64,000 nucleotides of DNA, taken from assembly GCA_004362315.1 (NCBI GenBank), contig SNWL01000006.1, positions 248,001 to 312,000 on the forward strand. The letters run 5' to 3'. Below the pieces are notes generated by a model, which worked only from the letters and a program-made list of their open reading frames with translations, made no database searches and was not told where the DNA came from. This document shows, piece by piece, positions 18,206 through 25,671 of the stretch (the first letter of the stretch is position 1; each line of letters opens with the position of its first letter). The stretch comes from Mycobacterium sp. BK086 (lineage in GTDB: Bacteria > Actinomycetota > Actinomycetes > Mycobacteriales > Mycobacteriaceae). The translations under genes were made by a program, and so were the position numbers.

Positions 18206-18223
18206 AACGATCGTTAACGGTCG
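18206..18223. promoter_or_regulatory. AACGATCGTT site within a 16-bp near-palindrome
   Basis: AACGATCGTT is followed directly by AACGGTCG, so 18208-18223 forms a palindrome with one mismatch. It lies between two convergent genes, where a promoter is not expected. It could be an operator relic, or act on an unseen transcript. Confidence 0.4.
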
Positions 18224-18258
18224 AACGCCATACACCCGGCCAGCGGCGACAGCGGGTA

Positions 18259-19002
18259 TCACTGCGCCAGTGCATGAGTGGCGGATCGCGGCGTCCACGA
18301 CGCGAACGGCACGCCCGCACGGCGCGCATCGGCGATGACGACGAAACTCCACACGCACGCCGCGAGACAGATCCCGACATAGGGCCACGAGTGGAAGAAC
18401 CCGCCGCCGAAGAAGGCGATCGACACGATCGAATAGCACACGGCCATCACGCTGTAGCAGATCCACTCCAGCATCGACTGCCCGCGACCGTCGGGCCGGC
18501 GACCCAGTAGCGCGCTGGCCGACGGCGCGCCCCACAACAACGTCGCCATGAACGACAACAGATACAGATCGTCATTGAGCGCGCCCTTGACCAGGGCCCA
18601 GCTGATCACACCTGCCGCCAACGCACCCAGAATCCGCAGACGATGCTGTGCGTCGGTGCGCCCGGGCGACAGTTCGTCGCGCCCGTATTTCATGGTCTGC
18701 CAGGCATACACCGATTCGGCGAGGAACGTGACGACGATCGCGAACCAGAACATCTGCATGAACCAGTGGTCGTAACGCCCACCGAACCAGTCATTGAAGT
18801 GCAGCAGGTACGAACCGTCGTGCGGCCACCACAGCGCGGTCATCCACAGCGCCATCGGGTACACGCGATCGCGTCTGCCCATCCGCGCGCCCTCGATGAA
18901 GAAGACGAACATCGCCAGGATCGACAGGCCACCGATGGACACCACCGCGACGGCGTTGGCCGTTATCGCGGCAAGGACGGTGGCGGGATCGTAGGTGCCC
19001 AT
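18259..19002 (-). CDS. Family D seven-helix membrane protein (copy 1)
   Basis: A 247-residue polytopic protein with about seven helices. It has two paralogues in the window (29984-30712 and 62615-63397). Shared polar residues are His61-Asp62, His79 and Glu96, embedded in otherwise hydrophobic helices (PHDGSY, YDHWF, LAESVYAWQ). Size and helix count resemble membrane terpene cyclases of the Pyr4 type, but I cannot show homology. The ATG at 19002 directly abuts the TGAG-type operator at 19006-19026. There is no ribosome site, and TATGCT lies 8 nt upstream of the start on this strand, so the mRNA is probably near-leaderless. Confidence 0.72.
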   Translation of the reverse strand: MGTYDPATVLAAITANAVAVVSIGGLSILAMFVFFIEGARMGRRDRVYPMALWMTALWWPHDGSYLLHFNDWFGGRYDHWFMQMFWFAIVVTFLAESVYAWQTMKYGRDELSPGRTDAQHRLRILGALAAGVISWALVKGALNDDLYLLSFMATLLWGAPSASALLGRRPDGRGQSMLEWICYSVMAVCYSIVSIAFFGGGFFHSWPYVGICLAACVWSFVVIADARRAGVPFASWTPRSATHALAQ

Positions 19003-19005
19003 ATT

Positions 19006-19026
19006 TTTGAAGCATAGCAACTCAAA
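19006..19026. promoter_or_regulatory. TGAG-class operator (family D copy 1 / TetR)
   Basis: Arms ATTTTTGA (19003-19010) and TCAAAAAT (19022-19029) are a perfect 8-bp inverted repeat with an 11-bp spacer. In the 7-7-7 frame of the class the arms read TTTGAAG and ACTCAAA. It overlaps the putative -10 box of the minus-strand gene. Confidence 0.7.
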
Positions 19027-19064
19027 AATCGGCCTCGCCGGAGATTCAGGGAGCAAGCAGTAGT

Positions 19065-19706
19065 GTGTCACCCGTGGTCGCGCCCCCTTCCGACAGCGGC
19101 GGGGATCTTCGCGCCCGCATTCTGAAGGCCGCCCACGACCTCTTCACCAAACAGGGCTTCCAGTCGACCACCACGAAAGAGATCAGCGCGCGGGCCAAGG
19201 TCGCCGAGCCGACGGTCTTTCGCCACTTCGGCTCCAAGGTCGAGCTGTTCGAGGCCAGCATTCTCGAACCGTTCAACCGAGTCGTGGACGAATGGACGCG
19301 ATCGTGGGACGCGACGCCCACCGAAATCACCCTCGAGCAGCTCGCCGAAGATCTTGTGGACGGCCTCTACACCTTGATCTGGGAGGATCGCCGGATCTTC
19401 CGGGAGCTGATGGCCGCGCGTTCCGATCCGCAGTCGGCGCTGCACCAATCGGCTGTCGCGATCAGTGCGCAGTTCCGGGAGGGTTTCAGCGCCGTTCTCG
19501 ACGTCGGTGTCGATATCGCGCGCGCCAGGGAGCTCGTCTACGTCGACCCGCCGGCCACGATCGGCGCCGTCGCGAGCATGATCATCGGCTCGGTTCTGCT
19601 CGGCGATTGGGCTTACCCGGCGAACCGGCGCACGCCGGGCCGGACCCGCATGGTCCGCGAGATGGCGCGACTGATCGTCGACGGCATCGCCCACCGCCAT
19701 TCCTGA
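19065..19706 (+). CDS. TetR-family transcriptional regulator (GCAAGTG group)
   Basis: A 213-residue regulator starting at GTG, with GGGAG 11 nt upstream. The helix-turn-helix is TTTKEISARAKVAEPTVFRHFGSK, very like those at 32762 (TTTKEIAAKAGIAEPTLFRQFGSK) and 35261 (TTTRQIAEEAGVGEPVLFRNFGSK). The C-terminal half also matches these two (PPATI-x-(A/S)VA(S/A)MIIG). All three genes are close to both a TGAG-class and a GCAAGTG-class palindrome and next to AveC-like or family A genes. It probably controls the AveC/VWA/MoxR operon starting at 19882. The inducer is unknown. Confidence 0.87.
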   Translation: MSPVVAPPSDSGGDLRARILKAAHDLFTKQGFQSTTTKEISARAKVAEPTVFRHFGSKVELFEASILEPFNRVVDEWTRSWDATPTEITLEQLAEDLVDGLYTLIWEDRRIFRELMAARSDPQSALHQSAVAISAQFREGFSAVLDVGVDIARARELVYVDPPATIGAVASMIIGSVLLGDWAYPANRRTPGRTRMVREMARLIVDGIAHRHS

Positions 19707-19723
19707 CGCCGCTCCGCACATCT

Positions 19724-19744
19724 GTTGAGATTTGACGTCTCATA
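19724..19744. promoter_or_regulatory. TGAG-class operator (AveC/VWA/MoxR operon)
   Basis: Arms GTTGAGA and TCTCATA with a 7-bp spacer, in the intergenic region in front of 19882. Confidence 0.7.
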
Positions 19745-19806
19745 TACGTATCCGCGCATGTGAGCTGTGCAAATAGCTCGATCGCGATGTAAGCATGACT
19801 ATTGAT

Positions 19807-19822
19807 GTCAGCAAGTGCTGAC
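19807..19822. promoter_or_regulatory. Palindrome GTCAGCA-AG-TGCTGAC
   Basis: Perfect 7-bp arms with a 2-bp centre, 60 bp before the AveC-like ATG. It contains the GCAAGTG half-site seen near 32652, 32693 and 35198. Confidence 0.6.
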
Positions 19823-19881
19823 GCTATATTGGCGGTAACGCACGTCACACCGACGGCTTCTGTGCCGACGAGAGGAAGACC

Positions 19882-21060
19882 ATGACCCGGCACCTGGACC
19901 GCACCATCACGGCAACCTCGGCCCCGGTCGACTCCGCGTCGCAACCCAAGCGGAATCTGCCGGTCAACATCTTCGCGGCCCTCGGCGTGCTGCTGGTGTT
20001 GTTCGAGTGCTACGTCCTGATCAAGTGGGTCACCGGACCGTTCTTCGTCCGCGTGCCCAGCGGTCCTTCCGAGCCTCCCGCGCTGATGAAAGGGATCCTC
20101 ATCGCGTGGCAGGTCGGATCGATCCCGGCCACGCTGGGCCTGACCTACTGGTTCGTCATCCGGCCCTGGCTGCGTGACCGCAAGCTCGGCATCGACGGCA
20201 TCCTCGTCATCTCGTTCTTGACGGTGTGGTTCCAGGACCCGCTATCGTCCTACGGCGGACACTGGTTCACCTACAACACCTGGATGCTCAACTTCGGCTC
20301 CTGGGTGAACTCCGTACCGGGCTGGAACTCGTTCGGCAGGCCGGGGGCGATGCTGAGCGAGCCGATTCTGTTCACCCCGTTCGCGTACTGCTACATCTTC
20401 GTCATCGTCATGCTGATCGGCTCGTGGTTCATGCGCACTGTGCGCCAACGCTTTCCGAAGCTGAGCAACCTGGGACTGATCGCGAGCTGCTACGCGTTCA
20501 TGATGGTCTTCGACTTCATCCTCGAAGGTCTGCTGTGGCTGCCGATGGGCATCTTCGCCTACCAGGGCGGGCACTGGGGCATCTTCCCCGATACCTATCA
20601 CAAGTTCCCCATTCACGAAGCGCTGACCATCGGCGCGGTCTTCTGTGCCGTCGCATGCTTCCGCTACTTCCTGAATGACAAGGGACAGATGGTCTTTGAG
20701 CGCGGCATCGAAGATGTCCGCGGTGGCGAGACCCGAAAGACCGTCGTAAGGGCCCTCGCAGCGATCTTCGTGATCCAGGGGACCATGTTCATCGGGTACA
20801 ACGTGCCCAACTTCTGGGTCGGTATGCACTCCACCGAATGGAACGAAGACATCCAGAAGCGCTCGTACTTCACCTCGGGCATCTGTGGCGAGAACACCGA
20901 CCGGCCATGCCCCGGCCCCGCCGTACCGCTGGACCGCAACAACAACAGCAACCCGGTCGATGGCAGTTCGGGCTACATTGACCAGGACGGAAAGGCGGTG
21001 ATTCCCCCCGATGCGCCGTGGCAGCGGAAGGTCATCCCGTTCGATCGACCGGGTCAGTGA
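19882..21060 (+). CDS. AveC/spirocyclase-like membrane protein (family B, copy 3)
   Basis: A 392-residue protein with about eight helices. It has VTGPFFVRVPSGPSEPPALMK, a WFVIRPWLRDRK loop, FQDPLSSYGGHWFTYN, FDFILEGLLWLPMG, GGHWGIFPDTYHKFPIHEAL, VERG-like FERGIEDV, EWNEDIQKRSY and a C-terminal Cys pair with CPGPAVPLDRNNN. The ribosome site GAGAGGAAG precedes the ATG. It is the first gene of an operon with a VWA protein and a MoxR ATPase, a pair that in other systems activates metalloenzymes. This suggests that the AveC-like protein, or a partner, needs assisted maturation (inference). Confidence 0.77.
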   Translation: MTRHLDRTITATSAPVDSASQPKRNLPVNIFAALGVLLVLFECYVLIKWVTGPFFVRVPSGPSEPPALMKGILIAWQVGSIPATLGLTYWFVIRPWLRDRKLGIDGILVISFLTVWFQDPLSSYGGHWFTYNTWMLNFGSWVNSVPGWNSFGRPGAMLSEPILFTPFAYCYIFVIVMLIGSWFMRTVRQRFPKLSNLGLIASCYAFMMVFDFILEGLLWLPMGIFAYQGGHWGIFPDTYHKFPIHEALTIGAVFCAVACFRYFLNDKGQMVFERGIEDVRGGETRKTVVRALAAIFVIQGTMFIGYNVPNFWVGMHSTEWNEDIQKRSYFTSGICGENTDRPCPGPAVPLDRNNNSNPVDGSSGYIDQDGKAVIPPDAPWQRKVIPFDRPGQ

Positions 21061-22783
21061 CCACCGAGACTCCCCCAAGCCTCAGGCTGCAGGAAACCTC
21101 GCGCTGTCGTTGTTCGCAAGTGCCCTAGCCGGCAAGCCCGTGCCATTGGAGTTCACCCAGAGCACGGTCGGCAGCAGTGACGGGTCGACGATCTTCATCC
21201 CAGTGGGCCTGGACCAAGACTGCGTCGAAGCGCGATACCTGGTGATCTGTCAGGCATCGCTGCAGCGGTCTGGGGCATACCGCAAAGATGTTCTGCGCAA
21301 ACTCAATCGGGGCGGATCGGATATCGCGCAGCGCTACCTGATGCTGGAAGTGCTGCGGTCGTGCGCCGCAGTCGAGCAGATGCTGCCGCGATCCTTCCTC
21401 GCCGCGCTGCACGACGCAGGCGCCGAGGTCCGGCCATCGGCTGCGCCTGCCGAATCACTGTCGCGGGCGCGATCGACCGAGAGACTGCCGGCCCCGCCTT
21501 CGTGGTTCGGTGAGTTGACACCGTCGCGGATCCTCTCAGCCGGAAATGCCTCCGCGGCAGATGATTCGAGCGGCAAGGATCTCGCGGAGTCGGCCTCGCT
21601 GCCCGAACCGGACGAGGAGGAGGACGACGACACCGCCTCCGGCGAGCGCAGCCGCATCATGGAGCTGTTCTCCGCACCGCTGCGAAGCCCCTTCGGCGAG
21701 GCCCTGCAGAAATTGCTCGGCATGGGCCGCTCCCCCGGCGACGGAACCGCCGGTGACGAGGTACCCGTCGTGGGCGCACGACGTGGGCGCGGAAACTCCA
21801 CCAAGGGACGTCTGGTGCCCGGCAGCGATGCGCGAATCGAGATGGCCGGTGAACTCGTGGTCGGTGCCGCCTATCCCGAGTGGGACACCCACCGTCGCAC
21901 CTATCACGAAGAATGGACGCTGGTCGGCGAGTTCGATCCCGCCCCCGCAGACGACGTCGAACCGACTGGCGCGCAACCGAACCGCGCCCTCATGCGCGCA
22001 CTCGCGCGGCTGGGCTTGGCGTGGGAGACCCATCGCGCCGAGCCCATGGGCGACAACCTCGACCTCTCCGCCCTCGTCGACCTGCACACCAGCGTTGCGG
22101 CGGGCCACGGCGGCGAAGCGCTGGTGTACACCGCGGCCCGACGGACGTCTCAGCGCCTCGGGGTGCTGATCCTGCTCGACGCCACGGGCTCGACCGCCGA
22201 GACCGCGGACGGTGAGATGGTGTTCGCCGCGCAGCGCAATCTCGCCTTCGACGTGACCTCCGCCCTCGATCAGCTCGGAGTGCGCACCGCGACCTACGGT
22301 TTCTACTCCCAGGGCCGCCGCAATGTGCGCTTCTTGCATGCGAAGTCGTTCGACGAGCCCTGGTCCGCCGCCGCGCAGCGACGCCTGCTGAGCATCGGAC
22401 CGTCCGGATTCACCCGGCTGGGGGCCGCCATCCGGCACGCGACGAACGTCGTCGCGACGCGGGCCGGTACCGATCATCAGCTGGTTGTGGTGATCGGTGA
22501 CGGCGTGGTGTTCGATCACGGGTACGAAGGTCGTTATGCCACAGAGGATTCCCGGTTCGCCATCGAAGAGGCGGCCCTGCGTGGCGTCGCCATTGCTGGC
22601 TTGTCGGTGAGTCCGACACCCGACGATTCGATATGGCCGCTGGCCCAGCATCGCGTGGTACGCGACGCGGCTGAACTGGCTCCGCAGGTGCGGGACTTGT
22701 TCGGCGGAGCGCTGAGCCGGGTTCGCGGAACACAGCGCACAGGTCACCCACAAAGGAGTGTGCATGTCAGTGCAGGAATTTGA
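21011..22783 (+). CDS. VWA-domain protein, NorD/CoxE-like partner of the MoxR ATPase
   Basis: A 590-residue protein. The C-terminal third is a von Willebrand A domain with LILLDATGSTAE near residue 385, a D-x-T-x-S variant of the metal-ion-dependent adhesion motif. The last residues contain VVVIGDGVVFDHGYEGRYA. The middle holds a very acidic linker (EPDEEEDDD near 200-207). The ATG at 21011 lies 50 bp inside the AveC-like gene; a later TTG is an alternative start. VWA/MoxR pairs (NorD-NorQ, CbbO-CbbQ, CoxE-CoxD) remodel or load metals into client enzymes. No nitric-oxide reductase, Rubisco or CO dehydrogenase is present here, so the client is new or distant. Confidence 0.8.
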   Translation: MRRGSGRSSRSIDRVSDHRDSPKPQAAGNLALSLFASALAGKPVPLEFTQSTVGSSDGSTIFIPVGLDQDCVEARYLVICQASLQRSGAYRKDVLRKLNRGGSDIAQRYLMLEVLRSCAAVEQMLPRSFLAALHDAGAEVRPSAAPAESLSRARSTERLPAPPSWFGELTPSRILSAGNASAADDSSGKDLAESASLPEPDEEEDDDTASGERSRIMELFSAPLRSPFGEALQKLLGMGRSPGDGTAGDEVPVVGARRGRGNSTKGRLVPGSDARIEMAGELVVGAAYPEWDTHRRTYHEEWTLVGEFDPAPADDVEPTGAQPNRALMRALARLGLAWETHRAEPMGDNLDLSALVDLHTSVAAGHGGEALVYTAARRTSQRLGVLILLDATGSTAETADGEMVFAAQRNLAFDVTSALDQLGVRTATYGFYSQGRRNVRFLHAKSFDEPWSAAAQRRLLSIGPSGFTRLGAAIRHATNVVATRAGTDHQLVVVIGDGVVFDHGYEGRYATEDSRFAIEEAALRGVAIAGLSVSPTPDDSIWPLAQHRVVRDAAELAPQVRDLFGGALSRVRGTQRTGHPQRSVHVSAGI

Positions 22784-23588
22784 GCGCGTGAGCGCTGATC
22801 GCCAGTCGGCGGACGTCCCCTACTACCTGCCGATCGGCAACGAGGTCGAGGTGTTCCGCGCGGCGTGGGACATGGGTCTGCCGGTGATGCTCAAGGGCCC
22901 GACCGGCTGCGGTAAAACCCGTCTGGTCGAGCACATGGCGGCGACATTGCAGATTCCGCTGCACACGGTGTCGTGCCACGAGGATATGACGGCCTCGGAT
23001 CTACTCGGCCGATTCCTGTTGATCGGTGGCGAAACCCGTTGGGTTGACGGCCCACTGACGACGGCCGCCCGTGAGGGCGGCATCTGCTACCTCGATGAAA
23101 TCGTCGAGGCTCGGCAGGACGCCGTCGTGGCGATCCACTCGCTGGCCGATCATCGGCGCGAGCTGAGCCTGGAGCGGCTCGGCGGGCAGACGATCAAGGC
23201 CGCGAACGGCTTTCAACTTGTGGTGTCCTACAACCCCGGTTACCAGAGCATCCTCAAAGACATGAAGCCGTCGACGCGCCAGCGGATGATCGCGATCGAA
23301 CTCGAATACCCCGACCCTGCCCTCGAGGCCGAGATCGTGCGGCGCGAATCGGGTCATGACGGCGCCCGCGTCGAGGACCTGCTGCGATTTGCTCAAGCGG
23401 TCCGGAAGGTGGCGCACCCTGGCATGCGCGAGGTGTGTTCGACCCGAACCCTTGTCGCGGCCAGCCAGCTGATGCGCGCCGGGCTCGCCTTCCGCGACGC
23501 CACCATCGCCGCCATCGCAGGCCCGCTGTCCGATGACCAGGAACTGCGGCGCGGACTCATCGCGATGATCGATTCCTACGCTGACTGA
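22764..23588 (+). CDS. MoxR-family AAA+ ATPase (NorQ/CbbQ-like)
   Basis: A 274-residue AAA+ ATPase. Walker A GPTGCGKT lies near residues 45-52 and Walker B ICYLDEI near 105-111, and a sensor-like VVSYNPGY follows, all typical of the CbbQ/NirQ/NorQ group of MoxR ATPases. The ATG at 22764 is preferred over the GTG at 22758, because AAAGGAG ends 5 nt before it. It overlaps the end of the VWA gene by 20 bp. The two are expected to form a chaperone complex that inserts a cofactor or rearranges a client protein. The client is probably the AveC-like protein of the operon or another membrane oxidase of the locus (inference). Confidence 0.88.
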   Translation: MSVQEFERVSADRQSADVPYYLPIGNEVEVFRAAWDMGLPVMLKGPTGCGKTRLVEHMAATLQIPLHTVSCHEDMTASDLLGRFLLIGGETRWVDGPLTTAAREGGICYLDEIVEARQDAVVAIHSLADHRRELSLERLGGQTIKAANGFQLVVSYNPGYQSILKDMKPSTRQRMIAIELEYPDPALEAEIVRRESGHDGARVEDLLRFAQAVRKVAHPGMREVCSTRTLVAASQLMRAGLAFRDATIAAIAGPLSDDQELRRGLIAMIDSYAD

Positions 23589-24219
23589 CACGACGGACGG
23601 CCGCCGGGCGGTAGCGGCGAAGAACCGCGAGCGCCTGCTCGCGGCCGCGATCGACATGTTCGCGCAGCGCGGGTATCGAGGAACGACCACGCGGGACATT
23701 GCCGCGGCCGCGGGCATCACCGAGCGCACGCTGTTTCGGCAGTTTCCGTCGAAGGCGGCCCTGTTCCAGGAAGCGGTGGCCGGTCCCGTCGAGCGCTTCT
23801 TCACCGATTTCCGGGAGTCCTGGGCGGCACGTCCGCGTGGCTCGCGCGATTCGGAGACCGAGATCCGGGAGTTCTTCGGAAGCCTTCGGGCCGTGTTGGA
23901 AGGTGAGCGCGCCCTCCTGCAAGCTTTCCTGGCCGCGATGTCCGTGGGCGAAAGCGAAGGCCTCGGCGATCTGCGGACCACGTTCACCCCGGTGATCGAC
24001 TCGCTTGTCGAGATCTTCGCGGTCGAAGCCGAGTTGCGGGGCTGGACGGCCGACCACGCCATTGCGGTGCGACTGATCATCGGCATGGCGTTCTCGGCGA
24101 CCGTGCACCGCGACTGGTTGTTCACCGATCAGCAGCTGGGCGACTTCGAATACCTCATCGACCAACTCACCCAGATGACGCTGTGGGGGCTGCAGGGCCC
24201 CAGGCCAGAACTGCCTTAG
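23581..24219 (+). CDS. TetR-family transcriptional regulator, probable CTG start
   Basis: A 212-residue regulator with the helix-turn-helix GYRGTTTRDIAAAAGITERTLFRQFPSKAALF. The only ATG in frame (23656) would delete the first helix of the DNA-binding domain. No ATG, GTG or TTG lies between the upstream in-frame stop at 23566 and 23656. The best start is the CTG at 23581, giving MTDTTDGRRAVAAKNRERLLAAA, and it overlaps the MoxR stop by 8 bp. Translation is therefore probably coupled to the ATPase gene. It is the last gene of the AveC-VWA-MoxR operon and lies immediately before a 33-bp palindrome. Confidence 0.78.
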   Translation: MTDTTDGRRAVAAKNRERLLAAAIDMFAQRGYRGTTTRDIAAAAGITERTLFRQFPSKAALFQEAVAGPVERFFTDFRESWAARPRGSRDSETEIREFFGSLRAVLEGERALLQAFLAAMSVGESEGLGDLRTTFTPVIDSLVEIFAVEAELRGWTADHAIAVRLIIGMAFSATVHRDWLFTDQQLGDFEYLIDQLTQMTLWGLQGPRPELP

Positions 24220-24222
24220 CGC

Positions 24223-24255
24223 ACGACACTACGACAACTATTGTCGTAGTGTCGT
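24223..24255. promoter_or_regulatory. 33-bp perfect palindrome, candidate operator (CGACAC class)
   Basis: Two perfect 15-bp arms, ACGACACTACGACAA and its complement, flank CTA. It lies between the TetR stop at 24219 and family A copy 5 (24341). A related element at 26766-26792 and the paired TetR paralogues at 25069 and 26804 point to an operator. No T-run follows, so a terminator is less likely. Confidence 0.65.
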
Positions 24256-24340
24256 AGCACGTGCTAGCTTTCGGATCGGGTACCGGATGAGTCGGCGTCA
24301 CCTCGGCGCTGAAAACTCGCCTACCTGAGAGGAATTGCGC

Positions 24341-25045
24341 ATGGAAGCACGGGTTCAGCGCGTCCTGATCTGGGCGGGCCCGACCATGGTGGTCATCTGG
24401 TTCGCCACCTTCATCTTCGTCATGGGGTTTTTCCCGCCCTCGCGGCCGAGCGCCACCGCTGAGGAAATCAAACAGCTCTATGCGGACAACACGATCTTGA
24501 TCAAGCTCGGCCTCGTGGTCGTGATGGCAGCTTCGGCATTGCTCGTTCCCTGGGCGGCGGCGATTTCGGGACAGCTCAAGCGCATTGACGGCGCCCGCGC
24601 CTTGGCGGCCACCCAGCTCGTCTCGTGCGGCCTGCTGTCGCTGGAGTTCATCACCCCTATCGGGGTCTGGATGGCGGCCGCGTTTCGCTTCGACGGACGT
24701 GCCGCCGAGGTCACCGAGGCGCTGCACGACGTCGGCTGGATCCTGTTCGTCACCGTCATCTGGTCGCTGTGGGTTCAGATGTGGTGCATCGTGGCGGCGA
24801 TCTTCATCGACAAGAACGACCCGCCGATCCTGCCACGCTGGTTGGGATACCTGACGGCCTGGGCGGCGCTGTTGATCACGCCGGCGGGCATGGTCTTGTT
24901 CTTCAAGACAGGCCCGTTCGCCTGGAACGGCATCGTGGGGATCTACATCCCGCTGGCGGCCTTCGCCATCTGGATGGGAGCCATCAGTTACGAAGTGCAC
25001 AAGGCACTCACGGTGCAGATCAAGGAGGGCACCGATCCGCTGTGA
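24341..25045 (+). CDS. Family A six-helix membrane protein (copy 5)
   Basis: A 234-residue family A protein with FFPPSRPSAT, LKRIDGARA, LEFITPIGVWMAAAFRFD, LHDVGWILFV, LPRWLGYLTAW and FFKTGPFAWNGIVGIY. The ATG at 24341 has GAGAGGA 7 nt upstream. Its promoter region holds the 33-bp CGACAC-class palindrome. It is followed after 23 bp by the TetR at 25069, which seems to have its own leaderless promoter inside the gap. Function unknown. Confidence 0.8.
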   Translation: MEARVQRVLIWAGPTMVVIWFATFIFVMGFFPPSRPSATAEEIKQLYADNTILIKLGLVVVMAASALLVPWAAAISGQLKRIDGARALAATQLVSCGLLSLEFITPIGVWMAAAFRFDGRAAEVTEALHDVGWILFVTVIWSLWVQMWCIVAAIFIDKNDPPILPRWLGYLTAWAALLITPAGMVLFFKTGPFAWNGIVGIYIPLAAFAIWMGAISYEVHKALTVQIKEGTDPL

Positions 25046-25056
25046 GGTCCGCCGCC

Positions 25057-25062
25057 TAGTCT
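25057..25062 (+). promoter_or_regulatory. -10 box TAGTCT of leaderless TetR mRNA
   Basis: A TANNNT hexamer is followed by 6 nt and the ATG at 25069. Confidence 0.45.
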
Positions 25063-25068
25063 TGCAGC

Positions 25069-25668
25069 ATGGATGAACCCACGGCCAGTGTGGTGCGTGC
25101 GGCCCGGCAGGCCTTTATCAAGTACGGCCCGGATCGGACCACGATGTCCGATGTGGCGCGGTCCGCGGGCGTGGTTCGGCAGACCCTGTACTACACCGTG
25201 TCCAGCCGCGACCAGCTGGTGGAACTGGCGATGGTGCAGTGCTGCGAAGAACTCCAGGAACAGATCGACTCATGGAACCTCGGCGAGGCCGAGGACCTCG
25301 ACGAGGCATTGGTCGAATTTCTCGCCAGGGCAGTCGAAGTCACGCATGGAGACGCAGAACTGGCAGCACTGGCCGCCGCCCTGCCGCCCGATCGCGCCAA
25401 AGCCGTGTTCGGCGAATCCCACCCCATCGAGGCACTCATCCACTCCAGCCTGCGCCCGCTGCTGGCGCGAGCCGAATCCGACGGCCGACTCCGGCCGGGC
25501 GTCACCCCGGAGGAAGCGAGCCGGTGGTTGCAGGGCGTGTTGACATTCGCACTGCTCCGCGACGACCCGAGACCGGAAGCCTTACGCGAGGAGTTGCGCA
25601 AATTCGCGGTGCCGTCGGTGTTGTCCGCTGACGGTAAGCCGTCGCGTCGGAAACGCCAGAAGTCGTAG
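25069..25668 (+). CDS. TetR-family transcriptional regulator (CGACAC group)
   Basis: A 199-residue regulator with the helix-turn-helix TTMSDVARSAGVVRQTLYYTVSSRDQLVELAMVQCCEELQ. It is a full-length paralogue of 26804-27376 (TRMADVAKEADLARQTLYDFVSGRDQLIELALVACCGELQ; both end AVPSV). The two regulators flank an AveC-like gene and lie near the only two copies of the CGACAC palindrome, which I infer to be their shared target. The protein ends in a basic RRKRQKS tail. It converges on the AveC-like gene at 25672 with a 3-bp gap. Confidence 0.87.
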   Translation: MDEPTASVVRAARQAFIKYGPDRTTMSDVARSAGVVRQTLYYTVSSRDQLVELAMVQCCEELQEQIDSWNLGEAEDLDEALVEFLARAVEVTHGDAELAALAAALPPDRAKAVFGESHPIEALIHSSLRPLLARAESDGRLRPGVTPEEASRWLQGVLTFALLRDDPRPEALREELRKFAVPSVLSADGKPSRRKRQKS

Positions 25669-25671
25669 TTT

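Noticed and set aside
21536..22765. 409-codon minus-strand frame opposite the VWA gene
   Set aside because: No motif, no promoter or ribosome site, and the plus strand encodes a VWA domain.
24223..24255. 33-bp palindrome read as an intrinsic terminator
   Set aside because: There is no T-run after the hairpin, and related palindromes lie at 26766 next to paired TetR genes, so an operator is more likely.
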